From positions 1-41,681 of IMG/VR virus record IMGVR_UViG_3300048930_001427: a stretch of 41,681 bases of DNA; one strand, written 5' to 3'. The DNA is from a virus. Both the position numbers and the translations under genes were made by a program. Numbering within the stretch: position 1 is the stretch's first letter; the number at the start of each line of letters is the position of its first letter. Shown in pieces: positions 16,396-23,579 of the stretch. The notes below the pieces were generated by a model that saw only the letters and a list, made by a program, of their open reading frames with translations, made no database searches and was not told the origin of the DNA.

Positions 16396-16409
16396 ATAAT
16401 ATATTATCT
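16394..16409. repeat. 16-bp AT-rich perfect palindrome
   Basis: AGATAATATATTATCT is self-complementary over its whole length and abuts the right arm of the 18-bp inverted repeat. It is one of the few AT-rich patches in the element and could be a duplex-opening site or an operator. Confidence 0.8.
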
Positions 16410-16764
16410 ATCTCTATATTCCGTCTCCTCTTACGGCGTCTCCGTCGTCCCGCCTTGCTTCACTTCCTTCAGCGTGGACTCGTTCGCCACGTGTTCCCCC
16501 CGTTAGCCCACGTTGGCGACGTATCACCCGCCGCGACGACGATGCCAACGCCCGCGCCCGACGCGATACGTGGCCACACGTCGGCCCACGGCCCGTCTGC
16601 CAAAGTGGCAGAGCGAAAGACCAGTCGGCAGCCGGTTGATAGGTACTTGGGAGAAAATCGGTTTTTCAAGACGCCCGCGGGAACAGTCGCGCTATCGACC
16701 ACAGTTTGTTTTGTTTGTCCGGCGGTTTTTTGAGTGAACGCAATCCCCCAGCAGGAGAAACGAT

Positions 16765-18165
16765 ATGAAGATCGAGATGTGGCCCGTCGAGCGGGTCAAG
16801 CCGTATGAGAACAACCCCCGCGTAAACGACGGGGCCGTGGACGCCGTGGCAGCGTCGATCCGCGAGTTTGGATTCAAGGTGCCGATCGTGGTCGATGGCG
16901 AGGGGGTCATCATCACCGGCCACACGCGATACAAGGCGGCGAAAAAACTGGGAATGGAGGAAGTCCCGGTAATCGTCGCCACCGATTTGTCGCCGGCTCA
17001 GATTCGTGCCTTCCGAATCGCGGACAATCAAACCGCGTCGCTGGCCGACTGGGATTTCGACCTGCTGCCGATCGAACTGGGAGAGTTGCAGGCTGCGGAT
17101 TTCAATTTGCAGTTGCTGGGCTTCGACCAGGACGAACTGGCCAAGCTGCTGAACCCCGGTGTGCAGGACGGACTCACCGACCCCGACGACGTTCCGGCTC
17201 CACCGGACGAAGCCATCACACAGCCGGGCGACCTATGGATTCTTGGCAATCATCGGTTGCTATGCGGTGATTCGAGCAGCACGGCCGATGTGGACCGTTT
17301 GCTCGACGGCGCGGCGATCCATCTGTGCAATACAGATCCCCCGTACAATGTGCGAGTGGAACCGCGCAGCAACAACGCCATCGCGGCTGGTCTGAGTTCC
17401 TTCGCTAACCCGAACGATCCGGCCGCCAGGAAGTTGAAGGCCGGCCAAGGCAACGCGGCGTTTGACATCGCACGCGGCAAGACCAAGGTCGGCAACGAAC
17501 ATCATCAGAAGTTTGACCTCGCCCGCCATCCCGAAAAGGCGAAGCCGACGCAGAAGAAGATGCGGGCCAAGGATCGGCCGCTGGCCAACGACTTCGTTTC
17601 CGACGAGGCCTTCGACGCGCTCCTGCACGCCTGGTTCGGCAACATCGCCCGTGTCTTGCTCGCCGGCCGCAGCTTCTACATCTGGGGCGGGTACGCCAAC
17701 CTCGGCAATTACCCGCCGGTGCTGAAGGCGCACAAGCTCTACTTCAGCCAAGGCCTCGTCTGGGACAAGCAGCATCCCGTTCTCACACGCAAAGATTTCA
17801 TGGGCTGTTTCGAGCTTGCGTTCTATGGCTGGAAGGAAGGCGCTGGCCACGAGTTCTTTGGCCCGAACAACGCCCAAGACCTGTGGCACGTCAAGAAGGT
17901 GAACCCGCAGAACATGGTTCACTTGACCGAGAAGCCCGTCGAGCTGGCCGTCCGTGCAATGCAGTTCTCGTCACGACCCGGTGAACATGTGCTCGACCTG
18001 TTCGGGGGCAGTGGCTCGACGCTCATCGGCGCAGAGCAAACTGGTCGTAAAGCATTTCTGATGGAGCTCGATCCGTTGTACTGCGACGTGATCGTTCAGC
18101 GGTTCGAGCAGTTCACCGGCAAGAAGGCCGAGCGAATGGCCGCGCCGGTGAAGCAAGCAGCCTGA
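16765..18165 (+). CDS. ParB/Srx-domain DNA methyltransferase
   Basis: A 466-aa fusion. Residues about 1-95 are a ParB-N/sulfiredoxin-like domain (V-K-P-Y-E-N-N-P-R, G-H-T-R-Y-K-A-A-K-K-L-G, A-D-N-Q-T-A). After a linker comes an amino-methyltransferase with catalytic motif IV T-D-P-P-Y-N (about 189-194) and the SAM-binding F-G-G-S-G-S-T (about 413-419) near the C-terminus. That motif order is the beta class (N6-adenine or N4-cytosine). No restriction enzyme is adjacent, so it is an orphan, as often in phages, possibly for anti-restriction or regulation. A CAGGAGAA precedes the ATG. Confidence 0.92.
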   Translation: MKIEMWPVERVKPYENNPRVNDGAVDAVAASIREFGFKVPIVVDGEGVIITGHTRYKAAKKLGMEEVPVIVATDLSPAQIRAFRIADNQTASLADWDFDLLPIELGELQAADFNLQLLGFDQDELAKLLNPGVQDGLTDPDDVPAPPDEAITQPGDLWILGNHRLLCGDSSSTADVDRLLDGAAIHLCNTDPPYNVRVEPRSNNAIAAGLSSFANPNDPAARKLKAGQGNAAFDIARGKTKVGNEHHQKFDLARHPEKAKPTQKKMRAKDRPLANDFVSDEAFDALLHAWFGNIARVLLAGRSFYIWGGYANLGNYPPVLKAHKLYFSQGLVWDKQHPVLTRKDFMGCFELAFYGWKEGAGHEFFGPNNAQDLWHVKKVNPQNMVHLTEKPVELAVRAMQFSSRPGEHVLDLFGGSGSTLIGAEQTGRKAFLMELDPLYCDVIVQRFEQFTGKKAERMAAPVKQAA

Positions 18166-18183
18166 CCATCCACGGAGGATTCA

Positions 18184-18555
18184 ATGAAACGTCCGGTACG
18201 ACAGCAACTCAAGGGCGCGTTTCCGCTTTGCCGATGGTGCAGCGGGAGCGGATGCATGGCCTGCGACGAGGAACGACGGCGGTACGAAGAGCAGCAGTCC
18301 AAGCCGATCTTCACGGCGGACAGAAACGACCCGGATGACATGGCGGCCCTGCGACGCGTCGTCGGTCGCGAGGCGCTCGAGCGTGCGTTTGGCGAAGGCG
18401 GCGGCGGAATTGCCGAAGTCGAATACAACGCGGCCGTCGAGTCTTTGCTTCAGGCACTGCGGAAATCGCGGGTGAGGGACGAGGACACGTCAAGCTCCCC
18501 GGACGCCGCGTCATCGCCCACGTTGGCCCACGTTGCGCAGGAGGCGGGCGGTTGA
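18184..18555 (+). CDS. Small zinc-finger-like hypothetical protein
   Basis: A 123-aa protein. C16-x2-C19-S-G-S-G-C24-x2-C27 near the N-terminus resembles a DnaJ-type zinc knuckle. The rest is helical, with a serine/alanine-rich tail. GGAGG lies 6 nt upstream of the ATG. It follows the methyltransferase by 18 bp and ends the plus-strand operon before a terminator-like hairpin at 18577. The function is unknown. Confidence 0.65.
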   Translation: MKRPVRQQLKGAFPLCRWCSGSGCMACDEERRRYEEQQSKPIFTADRNDPDDMAALRRVVGREALERAFGEGGGGIAEVEYNAAVESLLQALRKSRVRDEDTSSSPDAASSPTLAHVAQEAGG

Positions 18556-18576
18556 ACAGAAACGCGACCAACGAGA

Positions 18577-18599
18577 AAACGCCGCACCGGGCGGCGTTT
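18577..18599 (-). terminator. Hairpin terminator between convergent operons
   Basis: AAACGCCGC (18577-18585) and GCGGCGTTT (18591-18599) form a perfect 9-bp stem with a 5-nt loop. On the minus strand the stem is followed by TTTTCTCG, so it should terminate the minus-strand cluster ending at 18621. It may work in both directions. Confidence 0.75.
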
Positions 18600-18620
18600 G
18601 TGGTGACGACGTGGCCAACG

Positions 18621-18851
18621 TTACGGCTGGCCGGTTTGCCGTCCGACGATCTCGAATTGGTCCGGCGGCGAGACCAGCATCAGCGTCCGCCCGCTATCCC
18701 AAGCCACGTCGATTTGGTGCCAAAGTCCGCGACCACCGCCGTGCCGCGCGACGCGAACGACGGTTCCGAGTTGTCCCGCCTGGATAGGATCGGGTTCGTC
18801 TTGCATGGCGACGAGGCGAATGCGGTCGCCCGGATTCGGAATCGATGTCAT
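18621..18851 (-). CDS. DUF4314 family protein
   Basis: A 76-aa protein matching DUF4314: P-N-P-G-D-R-I-R-L-V-A-M-Q-D-E-P-D-P-I, G-x-L-G-T-V-V-R-V, W-H-Q-I-D-V-A-W-D-S-G-R-T-L-M-L-V. This is a small SH3-like barrel found in phages and mobile elements, of unknown role. The ATG at 18851 has AGGAG 10 nt upstream and overlaps the end of the previous minus-strand gene by 4 bp. Confidence 0.88.
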   Translation of the reverse strand: MTSIPNPGDRIRLVAMQDEPDPIQAGQLGTVVRVARHGGGRGLWHQIDVAWDSGRTLMLVSPPDQFEIVGRQTGQP

Positions 18852-19081
18852 TGCCGTTTCTCCTTTGCGAGCATTTCGTGATGCCAGTTCCAAAGTTCGA
18901 TCTCGTCCTGTGCGGCCTCGCGAACGGTGCGGATTTCGATCGGCACGTCTCTGCCGAGCCGTTCCCGCAGATCGGCGTACAGGTCATGCAGCGCGGTCTG
19001 TCCGAGTTCGCGAGCCTGCGATTCGTCTTCCGCCTCCACCAGCACGTAGCGTGCGAGCGTCGCGACATAGTAGGTCTTCAT
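18848..19081 (-). CDS. Small hypothetical protein
   Basis: A 77-aa mixed alpha/beta protein, starting K-T-Y-Y-V-A-T-L-A-R-Y-V-L-V-E-A-E-D-E-S-Q-A-R-E-L. That strand-helix opening resembles the start of small DUF-type phage proteins that carry an internal A-x-x-E-A-x-A cluster. The start at 19081 has AAAGGA 7 nt upstream. The frame continues open upstream for 61 codons without a stop but looks non-coding there. It is coupled by overlap to the DUF4314 gene. No function is assigned. Confidence 0.7.
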   Translation of the reverse strand: MKTYYVATLARYVLVEAEDESQARELGQTALHDLYADLRERLGRDVPIEIRTVREAAQDEIELWNWHHEMLAKEKRQ

Positions 19082-19254
19082 GGTTTGTTCCTTTCCGTTT
19101 CGCGGCGGCCGGCCCATCCAACCGCCGACACACAGGAGCCACAAACGGTTGCACGCATCAATAGGCGAGTCGGGGTAGGTCGCGACCAGTTCGCGGTATT
19201 TGCGCCGTGTCGCGGCCGGGTGCGGCGTTTGGCCAGCGTCCCCACCAACGAGAA

Positions 19255-19284
19255 AACGCCCCACAGTGGCGAACCGGGGGCGTT
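19255..19284 (-). terminator. Hairpin terminator after the HARE-HTH gene
   Basis: AACGCCCC (19255-19262) pairs with GGGGCGTT (19277-19284). On the minus strand it is followed by TTCTCGTTGG, part of a flank shared with the terminator at 18577 (CCAACGAGAAAACGCC in both on the plus strand). It lies just after the gene ending at 19307. Confidence 0.65.
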
Positions 19285-19306
19285 GGGCCGGAACCCGTCG
19301 CGGGCG

Positions 19307-19678
19307 TTAGCCGTTGGCGGCGAACTTTCCGCGTTCCGTCTTCTTGAAGCGGGCGTCGTTTCCCTTCGTGTTGATCTCGCGCAATATGGCGCTATAAAGA
19401 GTGGCCGAAGGGGTCTTGCCGCCGGGGCTGGTCCAGAGGTTCTTGGCGGCGAGCGTCTCGATCAGCTCCTTGCAGTTCATCGCCTGCTTGGTGTCGGCCA
19501 GTACCTTCGCCGCCGCGTCGAGCGCGCTGAGCTTCTTGTCCTTCGCCTCGCCGTCGGGCCTGGCAGCCTTCGTCTTCTTGGCGTCGGGCTTCGGCGTCGA
19601 TGCCTTCTTCGGGGCGGCCTTCTTCGTCGTTGCCTTGCGGGCCGGGGCCTTCTTCGTCGTGGTCTTCTTGGTTGCCAT
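19307..19678 (-). CDS. Histone-H1-like tail plus HARE-type winged-helix protein
   Basis: A 123-aa protein. Residues 1-50 are a lysine/alanine/threonine tail with KKAPARK and KKAAPKKA repeats, like histone H1 or bacterial H1-like proteins. Residues about 53-123 form a HARE-type (HB1/ASXL) winged helix: S-A-L-D-A-A-A-K-V-L, M-N-C-K-E-L-I-E-T-L-A-A-K, W-T-S-P-G-G-K-T-P-S-A-T-L-Y-S-A-I-L-R-E-I, R-F-K-K-T-E-R-G-K-F. Proteins of this design are typical of planctomycetes. It probably binds DNA non-specifically through the tail. The ATG at 19678 has AGGAG 9 nt upstream. Confidence 0.88.
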   Translation of the reverse strand: MATKKTTTKKAPARKATTKKAAPKKASTPKPDAKKTKAARPDGEAKDKKLSALDAAAKVLADTKQAMNCKELIETLAAKNLWTSPGGKTPSATLYSAILREINTKGNDARFKKTERGKFAANG

Positions 19679-19729
19679 GATCTGGCTCCTTCTGAAAATC
19701 GTTCGCGATGGTTGGGCTGCCATCATCAG

Positions 19730-19750
19730 GCGGCGGGAACCACCCGCCGC
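19730..19750 (-). terminator. Strong GC hairpin without a T tract
   Basis: GCGGCGGG (19730-19737) and CCCGCCGC (19743-19750) form a perfect 8-bp stem with loop AACCA, in the gap between two minus-strand genes. There is no run of T after it on either strand, so it may attenuate or protect transcript ends rather than terminate. Confidence 0.45.
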
Positions 19751-19786
19751 GACGCCTGCCGGCGCGGGCCGGCCAGCGTTTCGGCT

Positions 19787-20050
19787 TCAGTACGCGACCT
19801 GCCAGGCCCGCTTGGTGCCGTAGCAGAGCTGTTCGCCTTCGCAGATGTAGACCACATGGTCCGCGTCCACATCGCCGTCGTCGTTCGGGTCGTCCTCGTC
19901 CGCCGCGTCGTTGATCTCCTGGCCCGACGCCAACCCGAAGATCCCGTTCTCGAACGGCCAGTTGCTCTGCGTCATCAGTCGCACTTCGGCGTCGTCACCG
20001 AGTTCGGCTCGGTAGTCTTCCAGGCGTTCGATCAATTCGCTGATGGTCAT
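19787..20050 (-). CDS. Small acidic hypothetical protein
   Basis: An 87-aa strongly acidic protein. It starts T-I-S-E-L-I-E-R-L-E-D-Y-R-A-E-L-G-D-D-A-E-V-R-L-M-T-Q, a recurrent phage and plasmid miniprotein opening, and has an aspartate-rich run near residue 50-65. It ends with an H-V-V-Y-I-C-E-G strand. An AAAGGAG lies 8 nt before the ATG. Function is unknown. High acidity is compatible with a DNA-mimic or an interaction partner of the basic H1-like protein encoded next, but that is a guess. Confidence 0.75.
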   Translation of the reverse strand: MTISELIERLEDYRAELGDDAEVRLMTQSNWPFENGIFGLASGQEINDAADEDDPNDDGDVDADHVVYICEGEQLCYGTKRAWQVAY

Positions 20051-20077
20051 GGTTCGGGCTCCTTTCGTGCTTGGTGG

Positions 20078-20305
20078 TTACTCTTCGGTGCCGTCGAGAA
20101 AGGCGACGATCGCCGAGAGGCGGTTGTTGACTTCGTTGACGCTGCCGACGTCGGCCCAGTTGATGGGGTGCTCGTCGTTGCCGGGCGCGGGCAGGTCGAA
20201 CAGCAGCTCGCGGATGCGTTCGACCAGGTCTTGCGCGACCAGGTGGGCATTCTCGTAAGCGGCCTCGGCGGTCAGGTTCGGCTTCTTGTTTCGGTTGGCG
20301 GTCAT
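20078..20305 (-). CDS. Small helical hypothetical protein
   Basis: A 75-aa helical acidic protein (L-V-A-Q-D-L-V-E-R-I-R-E-L-L, N-E-V-N-N-R-L-S-A-I-V-A-F-L). GGAG lies 8 nt before the ATG at 20305. It is the first gene of the minus-strand cluster, facing away from the packaging genes across a 170-bp divergent region. No family is recognised. Confidence 0.7.
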   Translation of the reverse strand: MTANRNKKPNLTAEAAYENAHLVAQDLVERIRELLFDLPAPGNDEHPINWADVGSVNEVNNRLSAIVAFLDGTEE

Positions 20306-20475
20306 GCGTGTTCTCCGTTGGTTTGGCGTTTGGGAATTGCGTTCGGACAGTCACACATCAGCCATGCGGGGCGAAACACAGCAAGCGCTGTTGCGCCCGA
20401 TTTCGCCGGAATTCGCCAGGTTTTTCCGGTGGGAACCGCCGCGAATTCGCTTAGCTGTTGGCAAAAGGAGGCGTC
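20306..20475. promoter_or_regulatory. Divergent control region between the minus cluster and packaging genes
   Basis: The only divergent gap in the element, so it must hold promoters for both sides. GAATTCGC (20409-20416) and GCGAATTC (20441-20448) are exact inverted repeats 24 nt apart. GCGAATTCGC at 20441-20450 is itself palindromic. Operator use is plausible. No clear -35/-10 pair was identified. Confidence 0.45.
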
Positions 20476-20682
20476 ATGTCGGGCGATTCGCCGCAACTGA
20501 ACCCGTCGGCGCTAACCGTCGAACAAACGGCTCAAGTCATTTCGGCGGCCGGCGGCAAGCGTTTGTCCGTCGAGCTGATCCGAGCCGACATCGCCGCCGG
20601 CGCGCCGACGAACGAAAACGGAACCATCAATCTGGTTATGTATGCAGCGTGGCTGCTTAAGGACCGGGCGCGTGGCAATTAA
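20476..20682 (+). CDS. Small HTH-like protein upstream of the terminase
   Basis: A 68-aa protein beginning at the ATG at 20476, with a perfect AAAGGAGG 4 nt upstream. The pattern L-T-V-E-Q-T-A-Q-V-I-S ... L-S-V-E-L-I-R-A-D-I-A-A-G-A-P ... L-V-M-Y-A-A-W-L resembles a short winged HTH. The first 55 residues of the adjacent terminase show the same pattern, so the two domains look like paralogues. A small-terminase-like DNA-recognition role is inferred from this and from position. It overlaps the terminase start by 11 bp. Confidence 0.7.
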   Translation: MSGDSPQLNPSALTVEQTAQVISAAGGKRLSVELIRADIAAGAPTNENGTINLVMYAAWLLKDRARGN

Positions 20683-22993
20683 TCCGCGACATTTGAAACC
20701 TGGGGAGCTGTGCCGGCTGCTCAATTCGACGCCGTTGGGCGAGGTCATCAGCGAGCGGCAGCTCTATCGCGACCGCCAGCGGGCCGGGTTCCGCGTCGGC
20801 GACGGCAAGCACGTCGATCTGTTCCGCTACGTCGCCTGGCTCGTTCAGATTCGCCACGAGCCAAAGCCAGAGCCCGATGGTGATCCGTATGCGACGCTGA
20901 AAGAGCGGGCGCGGGCGCGCAACGCGGCGCTATCGCTCGCCGGCCGCGATATCGGCGATTTGCCGGATGTCGGCAACCCAGGTCGCAAAGCAGTGGCAGC
21001 GTCGGACTTTCGATCGTTCTGCGAATCGTATTTCCCGCTGACGTTCCATCTGCCTTGGTCGCCCGATCACCTGAAGGTGATCGCGAGAATCGAGCAGGCA
21101 GTCTTGCATGGCGGGCTGTTTGCGATGGCGATGCCGCGAGGATCGGGAAAGACGACCATCTGTGAATGCGCCTGCATCTGGGCCGTGCTGTACGGGCATC
21201 GCGAGTTCGTCTGCCTGATCGGGTCGGACGAAGGCCACGCAATGGACATGCTGGAGTCGATCAAGACGGAACTCGATGGCAACGACTTGCTGCTCGATGA
21301 TTTCCCGGAGGTCGTTTACCCGATTCAATGCCTCGACGGCATCGCCAACCGTTGCAAAGGCCAGCTATACAGAGGCGAACGGACGCACATCAGTTGGACG
21401 GCCAAGGACATTGTTCTGCCATCGCTCAAGCCGGCGGGTTGGCCGGACAACGAACTGCTGGAATCGTTCACTCGCCTCGATGGTTCGTCGCTGGCCAGCG
21501 GCGCGATCATCAAGGTGGCCGGCATCACAGGCCGGATTCGCGGTATGAAGTTCAAGCGGTCCGATGGGATGACTGTCCGGCCGTCGCTGGTCGTGATCGA
21601 CGATCCGCAAACGGACGAGTCGGCGCGTTCGCTCTCGCAGTGCGCCACGCGCGAGAGCATCCTGGCCGGCGCGGTGCTTGGCCTTGCCGGACCTGGGAAG
21701 AAGATCTCCGGCATCATGCCTTGCACGGTCATCCGGCCCAGCGACATGGCGGACAATATCCTCAGCCGCGACAAGCATCCGGAATGGAACGGCGAACGGA
21801 CGAAGATGGTTTACTCGTTCCCCACCGACGAGAAACGCTGGCAGCGGTACGGCGAGCTTCGCGCTGAAAGCCTCCGAGTGTACGGCGACATTCGCTTGGC
21901 CACCGATTTCTATTCCGCCGATCGCGAAGCGATGGATATCGGTGCCGTGGTCGCCTGGCCGGAACGGTTCAACCACGACGAAGTCTCGGCCATTCAACAC
22001 GCGATGAATCTGAAGCTGCAGGATGAAGCCGCGTTCTTCGCGGAATACCAGAACGAACCCCTGCCGGAAGAAACCGCCGAAGCCGACGAGCTGACCGCCG
22101 ATCAGATCGCGGGCAAGGTGAACCGCCTGCCGCACGCCCGCGTGCCGGTGGGCTGTGATCACGTAACAATGTTTGTCGACGTGCAGGCGACGATGCTGTT
22201 CTACGTTGTCGCCGCCTGGGGCGACGATTTCACGGGATACGTCGTTGACTATGGAACGTATCCCGATCAGCAGCGGCCGTACTTCACGCTGCGCGACGCC
22301 CGGCGAACGCTCACGTGCGTCGCACAATCGTCGGGGTTGGAAGGGGCGATCTACGCGGGCCTTGAATCGCTCACCAACGCCGAGCTAAAACGCGAATGGA
22401 AACGTGACGACGGCGCGGCTCTGCGCATCGAGCGATGTTTCATCGACGCGAACTGGGGAAGCTCGACGGACGTCGTCTATCAGTTCTGCCGGCAATCCGC
22501 GCACGCCGGAATCGTCATGCCTGGTCACGGCCGGTTTGTCGGCGCTTCGAGCCAACCGTTCTCCGAATACAAGCGGCGGCCAGGTGACCGCATCGGTCAC
22601 AACTGGCGGATTCCTAATGTCCAAGGCAAGCGGGCAATCCGCCACGTCTTGTTCGACACGAACTACTGGAAATCGTTCTGCCACGCGCGGCTCGCAACGC
22701 CGATGGGCGACCGTGGCTGCCTTTCGCTTTTCGGCGAGAAACCCGAGCAACATCGACTCTTCGCGGAACATCTGACGGCCGAATACCGCGTGAAGACCGA
22801 AGGCCGCGGCCGCACCGTCGACGAATGGAAGCTGCGGCCGGAGCGAGGCGACAACCACTGGTTCGATTGCCTAGTCGGATGTGCGGTCGCGGCATCCGTA
22901 CAGGGAGCGACGCTGCTGGAGACCGGCGCGGTCGGGCCACCGCAGCGCAAGCGAGTCAGCTTTGCCGAAATGCAGCGGAGTAGGCGACGGTGA
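20672..22993 (+). CDS. Terminase large subunit with N-terminal HTH-like domain
   Basis: A 773-aa packaging motor from a GTG at 20672, with AAGGA 8 nt upstream. Residues 1-60 are an HTH-like domain similar to the preceding 68-aa protein. The ATPase has Walker A M-P-R-G-S-G-K-T-T (about 153-161) and Walker B L-V-V-I-D-D-P-Q (about 306-313). The nuclease region carries V-T-M-F-V-D-V-Q (about 497-504), C-F-I-D-A-N-W-G (about 588) and D-N-H-W-F-D-C-L-V-G-C (about 726), as in GpA-like terminases. It cuts and pumps phage DNA into proheads. It is longer than most GpA proteins (about 640 aa), consistent with the extra N-terminal domain. Confidence 0.92.
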   Translation: MAINPRHLKPGELCRLLNSTPLGEVISERQLYRDRQRAGFRVGDGKHVDLFRYVAWLVQIRHEPKPEPDGDPYATLKERARARNAALSLAGRDIGDLPDVGNPGRKAVAASDFRSFCESYFPLTFHLPWSPDHLKVIARIEQAVLHGGLFAMAMPRGSGKTTICECACIWAVLYGHREFVCLIGSDEGHAMDMLESIKTELDGNDLLLDDFPEVVYPIQCLDGIANRCKGQLYRGERTHISWTAKDIVLPSLKPAGWPDNELLESFTRLDGSSLASGAIIKVAGITGRIRGMKFKRSDGMTVRPSLVVIDDPQTDESARSLSQCATRESILAGAVLGLAGPGKKISGIMPCTVIRPSDMADNILSRDKHPEWNGERTKMVYSFPTDEKRWQRYGELRAESLRVYGDIRLATDFYSADREAMDIGAVVAWPERFNHDEVSAIQHAMNLKLQDEAAFFAEYQNEPLPEETAEADELTADQIAGKVNRLPHARVPVGCDHVTMFVDVQATMLFYVVAAWGDDFTGYVVDYGTYPDQQRPYFTLRDARRTLTCVAQSSGLEGAIYAGLESLTNAELKREWKRDDGAALRIERCFIDANWGSSTDVVYQFCRQSAHAGIVMPGHGRFVGASSQPFSEYKRRPGDRIGHNWRIPNVQGKRAIRHVLFDTNYWKSFCHARLATPMGDRGCLSLFGEKPEQHRLFAEHLTAEYRVKTEGRGRTVDEWKLRPERGDNHWFDCLVGCAVAASVQGATLLETGAVGPPQRKRVSFAEMQRSRRR

Positions 22994-23184
22994 AACAGGA
23001 TCGTGATCCAAAACCCGAACGCGGCATTCGCTGCCCCCAGTGCGGCTGCCGGCACTTCTACACGACCAACACCGAGCCGCTGCGCGACGGCCGCATCCGC
23101 CGCCGCAAGATCTGTCGCAACTGCGGCCGCCGACTGATCACGTTCGAGGGAACGTCGAGCAGCCTCAAGACCGAGCGTTGCTAG
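22990..23184 (+). CDS. Small zinc-ribbon protein
   Basis: A 64-aa protein, GTG start overlapping the terminase stop by 4 bp. C15-P-Q-C18-G-C ... G-R-I-R-R-R-K-I-C42-R-N-C45-G-R-R-L-I-T-F-E is a zinc ribbon closely like the N-terminal ribbon of NrdR, without its ATP-cone. It probably binds DNA. Coupling to the terminase suggests a packaging or late regulatory role, but this is inference. Confidence 0.75.
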   Translation: MKQDRDPKPERGIRCPQCGCRHFYTTNTEPLRDGRIRRRKICRNCGRRLITFEGTSSSLKTERC

Positions 23185-23201
23185 ATGTAGCAACATTCTC
23201 G

Positions 23202-23255
23202 GAATTCTTTCCACGCGCCCGGACATCTCGCGTTCGCGTTGCATATGTAACCGTA
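23202..23255 (+). promoter_or_regulatory. Repeated intergenic element, copy 2 (candidate phage promoter)
   Basis: GGACATCTCG...TGCATATGTAAC at 23221-23251 is the near-identical partner of 5870-5900 (28 of 31 bases). The gene downstream starts at 23295, 44 nt away. A promoter here would drive the portal-capsid-tail operon, separating it from terminase transcription. Confidence 0.5.
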
Positions 23256-23294
23256 CATACGCAACACACATTTCTCGCCGCTGAACGCACCGCA

Positions 23295-23492
23295 ATGGCC
23301 GACAGCCTCGACGACAAGATTCGCCAGAACGCCGAAGGGCCTGCCAAGGTGTCGGGTGATGCCGGTGCCGTGGAGCAGCATCGGTTATCGGACTTGATCG
23401 AGGCGGATCGGCATTTGGCCTCGAAGGAAGCCGTCCAGAAGAAGACTCGCGGACTGAAGTTCAATCGGTTCGTTCCGCCAGGCACACAGTAG
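23295..23492 (+). CDS. Small virion-module protein before the portal
   Basis: A 65-aa hydrophilic, helical protein (A-D-S-L-D-D-K-I-R-Q-N-A ... H-R-L-S-D-L-I-E-A-D-R-H-L-A-S ... K-F-N-R-F-V-P-P-G). Its place between terminase and portal is where lambda-like phages carry gpW-type head-completion proteins. The sequence is of similar length (gpW 68 aa) but is not convincingly gpW. Conservation in related phages would be needed to name it. The ribosome-binding site is weak. Confidence 0.65.
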   Translation: MADSLDDKIRQNAEGPAKVSGDAGAVEQHRLSDLIEADRHLASKEAVQKKTRGLKFNRFVPPGTQ

Positions 23493-23565
23493 CGACGCGG
23501 CGGGGAAGGGCGTGGCGAGGCCAGGTCAGGCAAGGCCTGGCGCGGCGTGGCAAGGCAAGGTTTTT
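23489..23565. repeat. GGCAAGGC-family intergenic repeat, copy 3
   Basis: This fills the gap before the portal gene. It begins GTAGCGACGCG like copy 1 and ends with the 16-mer GGCAAGGCAAGGTTTT, identical to copy 2. The in-between words GGCGAGG, CAGGTCAGG and AAGGCCTGGCGCGG vary. Confidence 0.7.
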
Positions 23566-23579
23566 CACGAAAGCGTAAC

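Larger units (their letters stand above)
16228..16764. other. Candidate replication origin region (537 bp, no supported gene)
   Basis: No credible gene is seen. The stretch holds a perfect 18-bp inverted repeat (16299-16316 and 16378-16395), a purine tract between its arms, a 16-bp AT-rich perfect palindrome (16394-16409) that stands out in GC-rich DNA, and a CTTCACTTCCTTCA stretch near 16460 that resembles one arm. Further on are several CACGTGG/CCACGTTGG words (16490-16590). Location after the primase gene, repeats and an AT-rich patch together suggest an origin. A promoter/operator region for the methyltransferase operon is the alternative. Confidence 0.45.

Noticed and set aside
16242-16733. 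Plus-strand open frame of 163 codons in the gap after the primase gene
   Set aside because: No ribosome-binding site, very uneven composition (R/K-rich then P/H-rich), and it runs through the inverted repeat and palindrome. It looks like chance openness.
18845-20500. Plus-strand open frame of 551 codons
   Set aside because: It runs opposite several small minus-strand genes that have ribosome-binding sites and recognised domains (DUF4314, HARE winged helix). Its translation is leucine/arginine-rich shadow sequence.
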